Source: Brachypodium distachyon
Taxonomy: Eukaryota > Streptophyta > Magnoliopsida > Poales > Poaceae
NCBI RefSeq assembly: GCF_000005505.3
Contig: NC_016131.3
Coordinates: 6,841,501 to 6,905,500 of the forward strand
Length of the DNA: 64,000 bases
Direction of reading: 5' to 3'
Shown piece after piece: positions 33,259 to 46,100 of this stretch. Below the pieces are notes generated by a model. The model saw nothing but the letters and a program-made list of their open reading frames with translations. It searched no databases and was not told the DNA's origin. Numbering within the stretch: position 1 is the first letter of the stretch; every line of letters begins with the position of its first letter. Position numbers and translations under genes: made by a program.

Positions 33259-35374
33259 TAATTTACTTGTGTATTTATCACCCTTGTATAGTTAATTCAA
33301 GAATTATGTTGTTGCATCACTTAACTATTCAAACATGCATTGTCGATTAATTTACCTTTTAAACTAATGTGTAAAGATAAGAATAGATGGAAGATAAAAA
33401 GAACACGTGTTAAGCAAGGAACCTCTTTAGGGAAGCTCTGTCCCGGACGGACGACTCCGACGCGCGTCGCATGGGTCCCGCCAACCCGACCATTTTTGGC
33501 CCTGCCAATTAAAAGATAGAAACTAAAATCTTCGAATCGGAAAGTAAAAGGTAAAAATTGGAAAATAAAATCCTAAAAAATTAAAAGTCAAGAGATAGAA
33601 AAATCAAAAGTAGGCAAAAGAAAAACTTCTGACAGACCATTTTTGGGTTGTGGGAATTCGTCCGCCCATTTTGATTTGTTGGCTGACCACCAGTCAGTTT
33701 TCCCCCATGTTAAGAAGATCGCCGCAAACTTAGAAGTGGCTTCTTGCAGGTGTCGAAGATTCAATAAATGCTAACAGTAGATCCGTTGATTATGCAGGGG
33801 TAAGTTGAGGTGAATGTATTGCGGATTCAAATATCGAACTGTTTGTGCTTATGGAAGGAGATGTGGGGAACCAACATGACAAAACTGAAGGGATGCAATG
33901 GGAAGACGAGTGGGATTGGGGAAGAGAAGAGCTCAGGATAATGACATGGACGCTTGCAGTTAGGCTTTTGTTTTGTTTTGTATTTTGGTTTTTGGTTTTA
34001 AAAGAGGGCATATGCCTCTACTGTCTCCATCAAACAATGCACACAACCTTCATACTACTGAAACCCCAAATAGTGTACCATTCGTAATTAATACAACTCA
34101 AGATGACAACAAACTCGAAAAAAAATTCACCCTCCTGGTCTATTGTCAACAAACCGATTGAAGAATTCTCGTGTTTAGTTGAGTGAATGAGTTTTTCTCT
34201 TGCACATCCTAGAGGTAGTACAAGTATTTTTCCTTCAATATTATGCTACACGCGAAATGTATACTTCAAGGGATAAAGAATCACATCAGTGGAGTCCACT
34301 CAATTAAAGATACGTGTCATGACACAGTTGACACTTTGGGAATCTTAGAGAAAAGGTATAAATTTGCAATACACGGTCGATAAAAATCGGTTTTACATAT
34401 GCATATTGTTTGGCAGTGGTTCCCAACTTTTGTGGACTGAAAGTAAAGGTGATGATTTGATTTCGATTCAGATATTTTGAACATTTTGGTCCGGTGTATT
34501 TCCGATTATCAATTACATGCAAATATGTTAAAGTAAGCCTTTCCTTGAACACAATTTGTTTTATTTTGCCGGCCTGTACAACAGCGACATATTGTCTGGA
34601 CTAAAACAAAATCTTCATGAGGCTAGATATTTTTATCTTGTGTGGTTCTGTGGCGTTGTAGTTGATCATAGGCTACTCTTGGTTGGTTGATTCACATGCA
34701 GAGTACCATTCTTCAGCACAAGCGCATAGAATTGCTCGAAACAGAGTATGAGTAGCAACCAACTAACCAACCAAAAACGTTCTGTTTCTGTGCTGGCAAC
34801 TGGGCAGGTTCATTAATCATCCTGAGGTGCATACCAATTCAATTAGTACTCCTACCCTTTGATTACAAGCGGCTAACTAGACCAACCAGGATCAGGTGCT
34901 CACCGGAGTATCTGCAATCTCTGCAAAATATGAGCAAGAGATCTCGACAGATTAGGATTCCTGGAGTATTATACTGTAGCTCAAACTCTTTATAAGCAGG
35001 TACGGACTCTTTAGACTATAATAGCGTTAGCTAGCTTCTGCTAGCAATTTTTTTGTATGAAGCAGACGAACTGTGCGTTGCAATGCCGCGCGTGGTGCCG
35101 TACTAAACACAACCGATCCGTACAAAGTTAATATGCGACCCGATTGGTTAGGTCCTCAACTACCCGTTCTACATTAGACCGTGTGTGTGTGCAGCTTTTA
35201 AGGCGTACTTAACTTAGGTGGTACTGGCACTTCATTTTGGAGGGAGCACGTGTAGAAAACAACCCTCTCCCGACGCAGATATACGTCAAGATGCAGCTGA
35301 GAATAAACCACTAAATTCAAATACATTGAATTATGAATGGACTGCCTCTGGCCTATGCCTTAGAAATGTAAGCA
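33259..35374. other. Intergenic, no supported gene
   Basis: AT-rich sequence with only short frames on either strand and no domain, RNA gene or clear transposon. Confidence 0.45.
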
Positions 35375-35487
35375 CTCCCTCCGACCCATATTACTCGTCG
35401 AAATATTACATGTATCTAGACGCCTTTTAAACATAGATACATCTATATTTGGACAAATTTGAGACAATTAATATGAATCAGAGTGAG
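35375..35487. mobile_element. Stowaway MITE (degenerate)
   Basis: The left end is ctccctccgacccatatta and the right end is taatatgaatcagagtgag, followed by TA. The interior has the tacatgtatctagacgcc / atagatacatctatatt pairing seen in the element at 42023. The left TA is mutated. Confidence 0.7.
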
Positions 35488-35627
35488 TATAATTAATTAC
35501 TCCGATAAGGCTTAGTTTATATGTGGTTGGTGAATTCTCTTGGGTTCTATGGTACCTGATACTCCATTGGACTAAATCGAATATTAGGGAAGGGCATTAT
35601 AGACATTTCACACTAAAAAACAAACTA

Positions 35628-35740
35628 TTCCCTCTGCCCCATATTACCTGTCTCAAATTTGCCCAAATATAGATGAATCCATGTTTACAAAGCATCTAGA
35701 TACATGTAATATTTCGACAAGTAATTCCGTCCGGAGAGAG
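35628..35740. mobile_element. Stowaway MITE, inverted relative of the 35375 element
   Basis: A 113-bp element flanked by TA. The ends are ttccctctgccccatatta and ccgtccggagagag. The interior carries the tacatgtaatatttcgacaag strand of the same family in the opposite orientation. Confidence 0.7.
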
Positions 35741-35764
35741 TATCAATTATCCTTTCCCCGTTTT

Positions 35765-36140
35765 CCTGATCAATCTCGTCGCTCGAGCCCCCTCGCGCAG
35801 CCGCTGGCCTCCTCCTGCAGCGCCGCCTTTGCTGCAGCCATCCGGCCTCCTCCAGCGCTGATGTCGCCCTCGCCGTGGATGTCCTCCTCCTCCGTCATCG
35901 CTGCGGCTGCCCTCCTCCATCGCCGACGCCACCCTCCCCGTGGCCGTCCTCCTCCTCCTCCCTCCTCGCGAGCGTCGGCACCGCCCTCGCCGCGGCCGCC
36001 CTCCTCCAGTGCCGGCGCTGCTCTCGACGCGGCCGCCCTCCACCAGCGTCGGCGCCGTCCACGTCGACTCGTCGTGGCCGCCCACCTCCAGCGTTGGCAT
36101 GCCCTCCTCCGGCGGCCGCCGCTTCTCGTCGACGCCGTAT
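35765..36140. repeat. GC-rich degenerate repeat island
   Basis: About 375 bp of C/G-rich sequence is embedded in AT-rich DNA. It is made of roughly 36-45 bp imperfect units beginning cctcctcca and containing gtcggcgcc and gcggccgc. It starts and stops abruptly next to Stowaway sequence. All six frames are partly open because stops are rare at this composition, so coding is not supported. Confidence 0.55.
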
Positions 36141-36179
36141 TTTTTTTTTCTCAAGATATTGGATTGATGACGTAAGTAC

Positions 36180-39100
36180 CCTTGCTCCCTGACACTAATT
36201 TTGAGTTGATACTCCATCCATCCAAGTTGGAATATTAGGGAGTAACAGTTAATCTGAGCCCTTAGATTGAAAAAATGGACGGTTTTAATTTCAAGGTACT
36301 ATAGAACAGCTCTTCGTCTTATATAATTCAAAACATTTTCTAGGCCTTTTGAAGCAGAACCTTCCAAACTATAGTGACGTGTGAGTGGGAGACACCAAGG
36401 ACAACTAAATCCTATCCGTTGTCACTTAGAGTAGACGCTCCAACATCAGGGATATGGTGCTAAATGGTATCGCTCCTCCATTGGTCATTCTCAACTTAGT
36501 AAGCGGGGAAAGAACTCGGGATTGACATACTAGCTAGGAGGTCACGTGACTCACGTCAGACTTCGGCCTCCACATGTAGGTGCACTTCACTTGGTGCGGC
36601 GCGAACCCCCAATTGAAAGTCTGGCAATCTGCAAGGACGGAATTGGGATTTGGCTAACATTGTGAAGGTTGGTATCACTACTGTATAGGCCAACACCAGA
36701 GCTTCTAACGAAAACTCTAAATTTGTTGTGAGTAGGATGGATCAGGCAACAATGGTGCACGACCATCATTCCCTTTCTGAAGGTGTTGTCCTTGAAGCAA
36801 CTTAATTTGTTCTACGGGTGAAAAACCTTGATCTGTCCATCCTTAGATGCATGGATGTAGCAACAATGGTGCACAAGCGTTGTTCCCTCGTGAAGTCGTT
36901 GTCTTCTTGCAGAGTTGTAATGGCAACACATGACGCTCGCCTTTTCATTCACCGTAAGCCAATTTCTGGCATTAACATCTTGAATGTTACCACGATAAAA
37001 TTCGAATTCGGGCATCACATGATCCCAGAGGGAGATCCTTCCGTAGTCTAGGGTAATAAACTTAATATGTGCTTGCAATTTTCGTCGATTCCGGTTGGGA
37101 CCCTCTATCCAAAGAAAAATTCTGGTTGGGACCTATCCAACCCGTTTATGAAGCTGGACACCGTCTAAAGCTGGGAATATCAGGTGAGTACTCGCTGAGC
37201 TGACTAACCCCGGGCTTGATTAAGGGCAGGTTGCTTGAAAGAACAGGGTGGTCTGAACTGATGGAGGCCTATAGGCGCACGTGGGGGAGCCGCTCCTCAC
37301 GTGATTGGACGCGGCCAGATGCCCAAAGGACAGTGGTCGGCAAAGCCCTTGGATGCTGTTGGAGTGTCTTGGTGTGGTCCTCTCTTCTTCATTTCTTTCT
37401 CTTTTTTTTGGGGTCCTATCAGCAAAATTGTGGAGCTAGCGAGCTGTAGAAATTAACTATGCACATGTCACCATTAATTAGTAGGCTTTCTTATAAAAAA
37501 ACATAAACGTGCGCCATTTTATAATTTGCTAGAAGACGTTTAGTAGAATATAGCAGTTCCTAGATAGGTGTCAACCTATGACTGCCTTTGTGCAGTTGGT
37601 GATCGAGATCCCAATTTTTAATCATCAACTCACAGGCACACGATGTGAGATTTCTCTCGTAAAGCTCTCCCCAGCCGACGTGACGGCCTTCCTCAAATTG
37701 ACGTCAACCAGATGGTAAACATCAGTTGAAGCTAGCTAGGCTCCATAAAATGTGTAGCAATCTGTGTACTTGATCCAGAATGTTTGCCCATGCCCGGAAG
37801 GGCATCTCATTCCATCGAGCGACCACACCACTGCTTCCATCAAGCTACACTATTGCCTTTTGCTAGTAACTTTCAGCAGCCAGGATCGATCTCTCTCTCC
37901 TCCTTAAATGAATCCTCAAACTGCCATGCATGGATGCCAAACTGATTGGACCTACTGACTGCATGACTCTACCTCACAGAATCTATCATGTTTTCCTACT
38001 CCCGGCCGCCACATACAGCAGCAGGGTCGGTCAACCACAAAAAATATCATTACCAGTCTGCTACAGTTTTACACTGCACTGAACAAGCAGCATCAACTTC
38101 AGGGGCTATATATGTGACTTCCCTTTACTTTGTTGTGCCTCTTTGGACAAAGCCCATCGCAGTGTGGTTGCAGTAGTCACCATCTCTCATAGGTGCACCA
38201 ATTTATGCTGGTATTAAAAGGTGTACCGCTTTTTAGCTTGCCAATTGTCGCCCTCTCAGTTTTCAGGCCAATCAACACTGATTTTTTCTTCATGACACCA
38301 TATATATATGCTTAATTAGTACGGAGTACAGTAGTACATATTTGGTAATTAAACTCCCATCAGCTCCAAAGAACAGCGAATGGTCCTGCAAAGCTGTATC
38401 AACAAGCTGATTTCCTGAAGTCAAGCAGCAAGAGTTTATATATAAATATATTGCAGGAAAACGAAGGAAAGAAAAGGAATCAAGAAAAAGTAGCGCGACA
38501 ACGAGAGTAGAAAAAAAGGACGGAAGAAAAGAAAGAAAAGAAAAGGAAGGAAAGCAACAGGCCGGAGGTCCCCGTGTGAAGGCCCAGGAGAAAGAGGAAT
38601 AAGCGAAAAGCGCCCCTCCAATTTGAAGGAGAAGATATTACAGTCCACTCTTCAACATGACAATCGGCCGGAGAAACAAACGCTACCTGATTAAAATCAA
38701 GCTCTTGGGTCTCTCTGGTCGTTGGGTTCAACCCGTAGCATCCATGGTGGAACAGCCTCCGCGGGACTAGCAGCAACTCGTTGGCGAATGGCGCGCGCGG
38801 GACAACTTTTCCGCGGGGGCCCACGGGGGGAGATAGCGGCATGATCACTGTGCGAGACTAGGATCGAGTTTGGTGCCCGGTCCAAATCACAACGGCCCAA
38901 TAATTGATCGGGACGGCTCTGGAAAAAAAGAAAAAAAAAACGGGCAGCGCGCCTCGCCTCGCCTCGCTCACCCGCTCCCAGCGGCCGACAAGGCCCGCCT
39001 GTGGCCGCTATCGCGTCGCGCGCGCCTGGACCACCCGCCGCCCGCCGCACGATCGGGATCCGACGGCCGCGGCCATGCCGATAAAGACACGCGCGCGCGC

Positions 39101-40612
39101 TCCTTATCTTCTCCTTTAAGCCGGGAACATCTGGAGATGACCAAACTGCCCCCTCCCCTCCCTGCGTCGTGTGTTGGAGAAAAGTCTGAGAAACGCGACT
39201 TAATTTACCTCGTGCGTTTGTGTGCGATGGATCGAGTCCTCCCTCGATCTTTCCCAACTGCCTCTTCATTGCTCTACTTGCTAATAAAGCGCAACAAGAC
39301 GGGGGTATTTAAGGCTTAATGACAGGTTTAGCAAGTTTTGTCAGTTCAACGCAGAAAGGAGCAACGAAAAGGCGATCGATGGGTTGATTAATTAGCACCC
39401 GCTGTTAGGGAGATGGATTAATCAATTAATCGGTTCTCCAAGAGCAGCAGTACTGTGAAGCGAAGAGAGATCGAAGGTTTAGGTTTGTCCACGCGCGCAA
39501 GCACGTAGGCCTCGTGGTTGGGAGCCGTTGATTTCTCTTCTCGATCGGTCAGAGAAAATAAGATAAAAACAGAGGCAGCAGGGTTGCATTGCACCCAGCA
39601 AGCTGTAGCTAGCTATATTTGTCTTCTTGTTATTTCTATTTTTCAGTAATAAAAGAGGAATGTGACATACGGCGCCCGTTCAAAGCACATGAAAAGTCTT
39701 GAAATTTGCCAGGGTCAATTTGCTCCCCCTGCCCGGGCCTTTTAAGTGCTAGTCAGTTTCGAAATGAAAAGGAAAAGCTGGAAAGATACAGAGAGGGACT
39801 CCTCCAGCCTCGCTTTCTTTTCCCATCCGTCCCGGCCCTCTCTCTGCTTTACCAAATTATTTCTGCCGGATAATACAAAACATGTAATCTCGGTGAACAT
39901 CTGTCTATCTATCAAGCTACTGCATATTGATGACTTTGTACTGTGTGCATGCATGGATTTTTTGTAAAATCTATTTCTTTGGATCACACGTATGCAAGAT
40001 TAACAATTGGAGCTGTAGAAAACAGTGGATGTGGTAGTAGACAGTGGGAAAGGAAAGCAAAGTGAGGGGAGACAAATAAAAACAAGGGTTCGACATCACC
40101 AGCACCAGCAATAATAACTTAACCATAGCACAACAACGATGCTGATTATTAAACGCACAAGAAAAAATAATAGAGAAAGGGGTGATACCAAAGGAGGGAG
40201 AGAGCGACGACAGCGACCTTTGTCTTGGCTAGCTCCCTCCATCGGTTTGGGCTCTGTCCAATTCCGATATCATCGTCACCAGCGGCGGCGGCAGGAGGGA
40301 TCAGCAGCAGAGCAGCAACACAGTAAACTGTTTTTTTTTCTGTAATTCTCTTTCCCCTTTGCGTCTTGCTCGCTCTTGCCTTTAGAAGGCGATTGCACAA
40401 TGCGACCAAGAACTGCTGCGCTCCGACCGGACAAAGGGAGAAAAATAGAGTTAGTCACAACAGAGATAACGATGGTGAGTAGGTCTCCCGGAGGCAAGCC
40501 TTTCACAGTTTCACTCCCTCGCCGGGATATATAACGATGTGCTCCTCCTCAGGCTCTAGGTAAGGGAGAACGCGCTTGGCGAGGTGAATAGCTAAGCTCT
40601 CATAATTTGCTA
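36180..40612. other. Intergenic, no supported gene
   Basis: At 36720-36910 two related copies of a short block containing gcaacaatggtgcac lie in tandem, and the minus-strand frame 36812-37078 there (LDYGRISLWDHV) may be a decayed gene scrap. 38.7-39.3 kb is GC-rich with compositional frames. No RNA gene was recognised. Confidence 0.4.
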
Positions 40613-40797
40613 CTCCCATCGTTTTAAATTATAAAATGTTTTAGTTTTTCAAATTTGACTAGGTTATAGAAAATATATTAATATCTAAGATACCAAATAA
40701 TAGTTGTAGATGCCGGTAGATTTTCTATAAACTTACTTAAACATTGAATTTTTGATTTAGAACAAATTTTATAATTTAGAACAAAGGGAAGAGCGAG
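40613..40797. mobile_element. Stowaway-like MITE
   Basis: A 185-bp element flanked by TA. The ends are ctcccatcgttttaaattataaa and tttataatttagaacaaagggaag, then gagcgag. The arms pair over much of their length. Confidence 0.65.
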
Positions 40798-40974
40798 TAC
40801 CCAGCGCATCAATTCGAGCTATTCACACATATTATGTCATGGTAGTTCAGGAAATATATAATTTTCTAGACTTGTAAGCCAATAGTCCAACCAAACAACT
40901 GGCTTATAAGATAGTTTTACGAAAACATGGTGGCATTTTCACTTTGTAAACAAAAAACACCTCCTGGGGTATCT

Positions 40975-41173
40975 TTTTAGGTTGTGTTTATCATTGAGGT
41001 GGATATGATAATCTAAAGTTTTTGCCTATTTTTTCGTTTGGCTAATCAACTTTTTTTTGCTTTGTATATATTTTTCGCATCAAATTCTAAAATAAGTTCA
41101 CCATAGCATAGTTCAACATTCTAAAATAAGTTCACCATAGCATAGTTCAACAACTGCAAACCACCCCTTAGGC
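40975..41173. mobile_element. Degenerate Tourist-like MITE with internal duplication
   Basis: Shares gtttggctaa.caacttttt and caaattctaaaataagttca-type internal blocks with the element at 12785-12953. A 34-bp stretch (attctaaaataagttcac...) is repeated in tandem at 41084 and 41118. The ends are worn and the target duplication is uncertain. Confidence 0.5.
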
Positions 41174-42022
41174 TTGAGCAAATCCCACGTCCATATTGCC
41201 ACTAGCACATAACCGAAATAACAAAGGAATTATCACTCCCTCGCATATCGATTTCCCTCCCGATTTCTGCCATGACCGAACGGTTTTCCCTTCCTCCTAT
41301 CGACCCCTCCTTCGAGAGAGAGAACAGAAAGGCAAGCAGCGACGCTAGGGTTTTGAGCTTAGTGTCACCCCGAGCTCCGGCGGCAACCACCAAAGAAAAA
41401 GGGCAGTGTCGGCCCTCCTTCTACCTCCATCCCTCAGATCCACACCTAAACTCCTCCCTCACACAAGGTTGTCAATCCCCCCCTCTCCACGGATCCATTG
41501 CCTCTTTCCTTAAGGCATGGTCATCGATTGGGTCATCCTGCGTGTATCGTGCTCTCCTATGCTGAAAATGAGGTGACCATCCTGCGTGTATCACGCTCTC
41601 CTCACGAACCTCCTCTTGTACAATGTGGTACACTAAAGCAAATTAAAATGTTCTACTGCTGAACCAAAAAGGGTTGTTGTTTTAGATCACCTGATTACCA
41701 CTCGAAGCGCATACTCGTAGCGTAAACAAAGTCGATGCAACATGTCGGTTCAGCTGTAACCGTACTGCATGCTCCTCCTTGTTAGTGCGTTCGAGCGTCA
41801 CAATTGCAATGCCTCTAAGATATGAACACGTTGGAATAAAATTCCATCTATGTGTGCATTTCTTGCGTACATGTCCCACGCCACTCCACTTGCAATCTGT
41901 GTATCGTATATGGATCTGTGCTTGGTATGTACATATTTGCCTCTCCTTAGAAAGCCTGTGGAGTCAGAGGTGTTTTCATTTAATCCAAAAGGTTCAATTT
42001 CTACTACTTTCATAATGTAATA
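41174..42022. other. Spacer, no supported gene
   Basis: A plus-strand frame at 41272-41565 and a phrase like gctagggttttgagc resemble a plant 5' leader, but no continuing exons are recognisable. Confidence 0.35.
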
Positions 42023-42137
42023 CTCCCTCCGATCCATATTATAGTTGTCGAAATATTACATGTATCTAGACACTTTTTAGGCATAGATACATCCATATTT
42101 GAGCAAATTTGAGACAATTAATATGGATCGGAGGGAG
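42023..42137. mobile_element. Stowaway MITE
   Basis: A 115-bp element flanked by TA. The ends are ctccctccgatccatatta and taatatggatcggagggag, a perfect 19-bp inverted repeat apart from one position. It lies about 1 kb upstream of the BELL gene. Confidence 0.88.
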
Positions 42138-42380
42138 TATTATATATTAATTGGAAATTTATTGAACGATGATTTGAATTTATCGAATGACGATTCGAAA
42201 CATTTAATTGCCTAATTTGGGGAACTATATATGATTAAAAAAAAAGATAAAAACAACTACGATGAGAACGTTGGCACACGCAAAGCTTGGGCAAATCGGA
42301 CAAGTGCGCAATTAATATCCATATCATCGCCAACTGGTGGACATGCAATCTTTTCCTATTCAAGCTAATGTTTCTCGTTA

Positions 42381-42462
42381 CTCTCTCCGATTTATAATAA
42401 GTGTCGCTGATTTAATACAAAGTTGTACTAAGTCAGCGACACATGTTATGGATCGGAGGGAG
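42381..42462. mobile_element. Short Stowaway MITE
   Basis: An 82-bp hairpin flanked by TA. The ends are ctctctccgatttataataa and atggatcggagggag. Internal arms are tgtcgctgatttaatacaaa and gtactaagtcagcgacac. Confidence 0.8.
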
Positions 42463-43126
42463 TAGTTTGCGCAGATTTGCCTAGTTTTTATATAGTTCCT
42501 ATTTAACTATGAAATCTCAAATGGTATAATTAGAAATCGTAAAAAAGATCAATCGCACACATAATTTGGCCTATTTTCCCCTTTTATTTTAACAATAAGA
42601 TATCATAGATACTGTATATTGCAAAAAGGCTGGTGGTGTGTGTGAATGTAATTGAGTAATTCTGTAGGGGTCCAAATGTATAATTGACCACAGAAGCATA
42701 AAGTCCCAGAAATTTCCCCAAGCTCATGTCTCGCGACTCTCGCAGCTCTCCAACTCCAATCAGAAAATCGTCATATCCATCAAGAGGCGGCTCGAAACGA
42801 AATCTAGCTATCCTACAGCTGCCAGCCTCAATCCCCACCCCTCTCACACACACAGACACCCGGCTCTCAGGCGCGTCGCCGTCCCCGTGTTCTTCCTCGT
42901 CGGGACATCGCGTTCCCGCTGTCTCCACCCAGTCCGCACTTTGGTCATTGGGGTTTCGAGGTTGTTTTCATCGAGGGATTAGTTAAATCATCCCACTGAT
43001 CTTCTCACGAGTTCCGGGTGTGCCGGTGCACAGCCGGCACACCGTCTAGATCCCCCCTGCTGGCTGCACGCGGAAGAAGGGGATTTTCCTGGCGCCGACG
43101 ACGATGGTGACAGTGGCGCCGCCGGT

Positions 43127-46100
43127 ATGGGCGTAGTGGCGCCACCGTGTCAGCCGACGACGACCACGCAAGTGAGCCAACCGAAGAGCGGCGGCGCGGC
43201 GATCCGGCCGGCCACCGGGGCTTATTCTATGTCCCACTCCCAGGGATTCCACCAGCAGGGCAGCAGCGGCGTCTACGGCTTCTCCTCCGATGGCTTCGTC
43301 GACCGGCCGGGCTCGAGCAGCCAGGAACACCAGCAAGAGCAGCAGCAGCAGCACGTGGCGCAGCAGAGCCGCCGCGACAAGCTCCGGGTGCAGCAGGGCT
43401 TCGTGGACCCGGCCGCCGGGGGAGGAGCCCACGGCGGGCTGCTCCCGGCCCTCGACGGCGACGAGCACGGCGGCGCCATGTACGACCACGCGGCGGCCGC
43501 CGGCGCCTCCAACATGCTCGCCGAGATGTTCAACTTCTCCGCTCACCAGACGCCGCCGTCCGCCACCGAGCTGCTCGCCAGCCAGATGAACTCCGCCAAC
43601 TACCGCTTCGGTTTCCGGCAGCCGCCCGGCGACGGCGGTTGGTTCGGGTCCGCCGGCGGGCGGGCTGGTGGTTTGGGCCTCGGTGGGCCGGCCCACTTAG
43701 GCTCGTTAGGTGAGACGTCGTCCTCGCCCAAGCATCAACAGCAAGCAGCAGGTGCGACCATGGCGGGCCTCGCGGCCACGGACCCGGCCGCCGCGATGCA
43801 GCTGTTCCTGATGAACCCTCAGCAACAGCAGCAGTCGCGGTCATCGCCGACGTCACCCCCGCCGTCCGACGCGCAATCCGCCATCCAACACCACGAAGCG
43901 TTCCAGGCGTTCGGTGCGAGTAATTCGTACGGGACCGGCAGCGGCGTGGTGGAAGGCCACGGCGGCCAGGGCCTCTCGCTCTCGCTCTCGCCGTCCCTGC
44001 AGCAGCTGGAGATGGCGAAGCAGCAGGCCGAGGAGCTTCGAGTTCGGGACGGCGTGCTCTACTTCAACCGCCAGCAACAACAACAACAACAGCAAGTACA
44101 AGTACAACAGCTGCCGATGGCATTGCACGGCGGCCAGGTCGGCGCCTCGCTGGCAGTGGCCGGGCAGCAGCTGCACGTCGGCTACGGCCCGGGCCCTGCC
44201 GGCGTGGCCGGCGTGCTGCGGAACTCCAAGTACACACGAGCGGCGCAGGAGCTCCTGGACGAGTTCTGCAGCGTGGGCCGCGGCGGGCAGACGATCAAGG
44301 CGGCCGGGCGCGCCGGCGCCGGTGCATCGAACCCTAACGCCAGCAAGGGCGGCGGAGGCGCGTCCAGCTCCGGCGCCGGCGCCCAGTCGCCGTCGTCGGC
44401 GTCCAAGATGGAGCCCCCGCAGCTCTCCCCCGCCGACCGCTTCGAGCACCAGCGCAAGAAGGCCAAGCTCATCTCCATGCTCGACGAGGCACGTACACAC
44501 GAATTACTTAATTCTCCGGCTTTTTTTTTCTCCCCTTCTCATACTACTCTCATGCATGCATGGTGTTTGTTCAAAGCTCCGGCCGGCGACGCGGCGGATC
44601 CGGCAGAAAGTTTAGGTAGGTGCAACCGCGTGTATGCAACGGACGGTAGGTAGCCGGTAAGGCTACTAGCTTAGCTATTGCCAGTACACCCCCAACTCCT
44701 GCAGCAGAACGAACGAACTGGCTCTTGCTCCTGTTTTTTTTTCTCCTTCTTTTACCATGCTAGTCACTTCCGGATCGACCGGACGTGGCATGCACAGCTA
44801 GCTAGCTACTGTACTGTAGCTAGCAAGGCGGCGGCGGCCAATGAAGCATGCAGGCTGCGCGCGCGCGGCAGGAGCCAGGGAAAGCTTTTTGGTGGATTGT
44901 CACGACGCAAACTCCAAGGGAGATATGAATCTCCAATCATAGTAACATCCCACAGCGCACAGCGCCACCTCCTGATTTCTTTTTGTGCGGTTGTTGGTGC
45001 TGCATGCTTGCTGTGATAGCAGCTGTTGCCGCAGCATTCATCGCCTCCCATTTCTTTATGTTTCTCTCGTGCAACTCTCTCTTTCCATATCTCCCCCGCA
45101 AAGGGAAAGAAAGTACGGCCAGCCCACTGCCAGTATTATATTTGCCATCGTATCAGTCTCGACGTATTACTCGTGAAATCTTTGTCACGTCACTACGTGG
45201 AAGTTCTTTTGGTTTATCATATACTAATAGCGAGCTCTAGCTAGTGTGTCTCTGACTCTCTGTGTGTGTTGGTCGATTGATCGAAGCAGGGAGTATAGTA
45301 CTAGCTCAAGGCGTACGTACGTACTAACTACTGGGCCGGAGCTGTTAGTTAGAATTGGGCACAGTGAGAAAGTACAAGAGGGTAGCACTCACATGTACCT
45401 GGATACTATATATTACTCCTCCGGTTACATAATTGGAAAGAGATCATCGGTCGACAGGGTGAGCACAGGAACAAATCGGCACATGCAAAGTTAGATGCAT
45501 GTGTGCATGGCTTTGCTGTTGCCAAACGGCCGTGGGCCTGCGCGCCCCCGTTTGTTCCTTCCACCCATTTCTCATAATTGTGCCAGCGACACATGCTACG
45601 CCATGCCCATGTCTTAATTGCTGCACCCAAAGTTTGTTTCTTGTGTTCCCCTTCCTTTTAATTTCCTCATCATCCTCCATCGATCGATCATGCATGCATC
45701 TTAATAGTAAGCTGCTTCTCATTGTCTTTTTACTCGATCTAAAGGTGAACGGTACATAATCGATCGGGTAAATTCTCCAAAAATGTCATTTTTACAGCAA
45801 TCCGTTGGATTAATGAGTGTTTGAACTGAAATGTTCAGGTGGACCGGAGGTACAACCACTACTGCGACCAGATGCAGATGGTGGTGAACTTCTTCGACTC
45901 GGTGATGGGGTTCGGCGCGGCGACGCCGTACACGGCGCTGGCGCAGAAGGCCATGTCGCGGCACTTCCGGTGCCTCAAGGACGCCATCGCGTCGCAGCTG
46001 CGGCACACGTGCGAGCTGCTGGGGGAGAAGGACGCCGGCACGAGCTCCGGGCTCACCAAGGGCGAGACGCCGCGGCTCAGGGCCATCGACCAGAGCCTCC

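Noticed and set aside
38697..39269. 190-codon minus-strand frame
   Set aside because: Low-complexity, interrupted by an A/T homopolymer region, with no homology that I recognise.
43046..43696. Long minus-strand frame opposite BELL exon 1
   Set aside because: It is the GC3-driven shadow of the real exon and has no domain.
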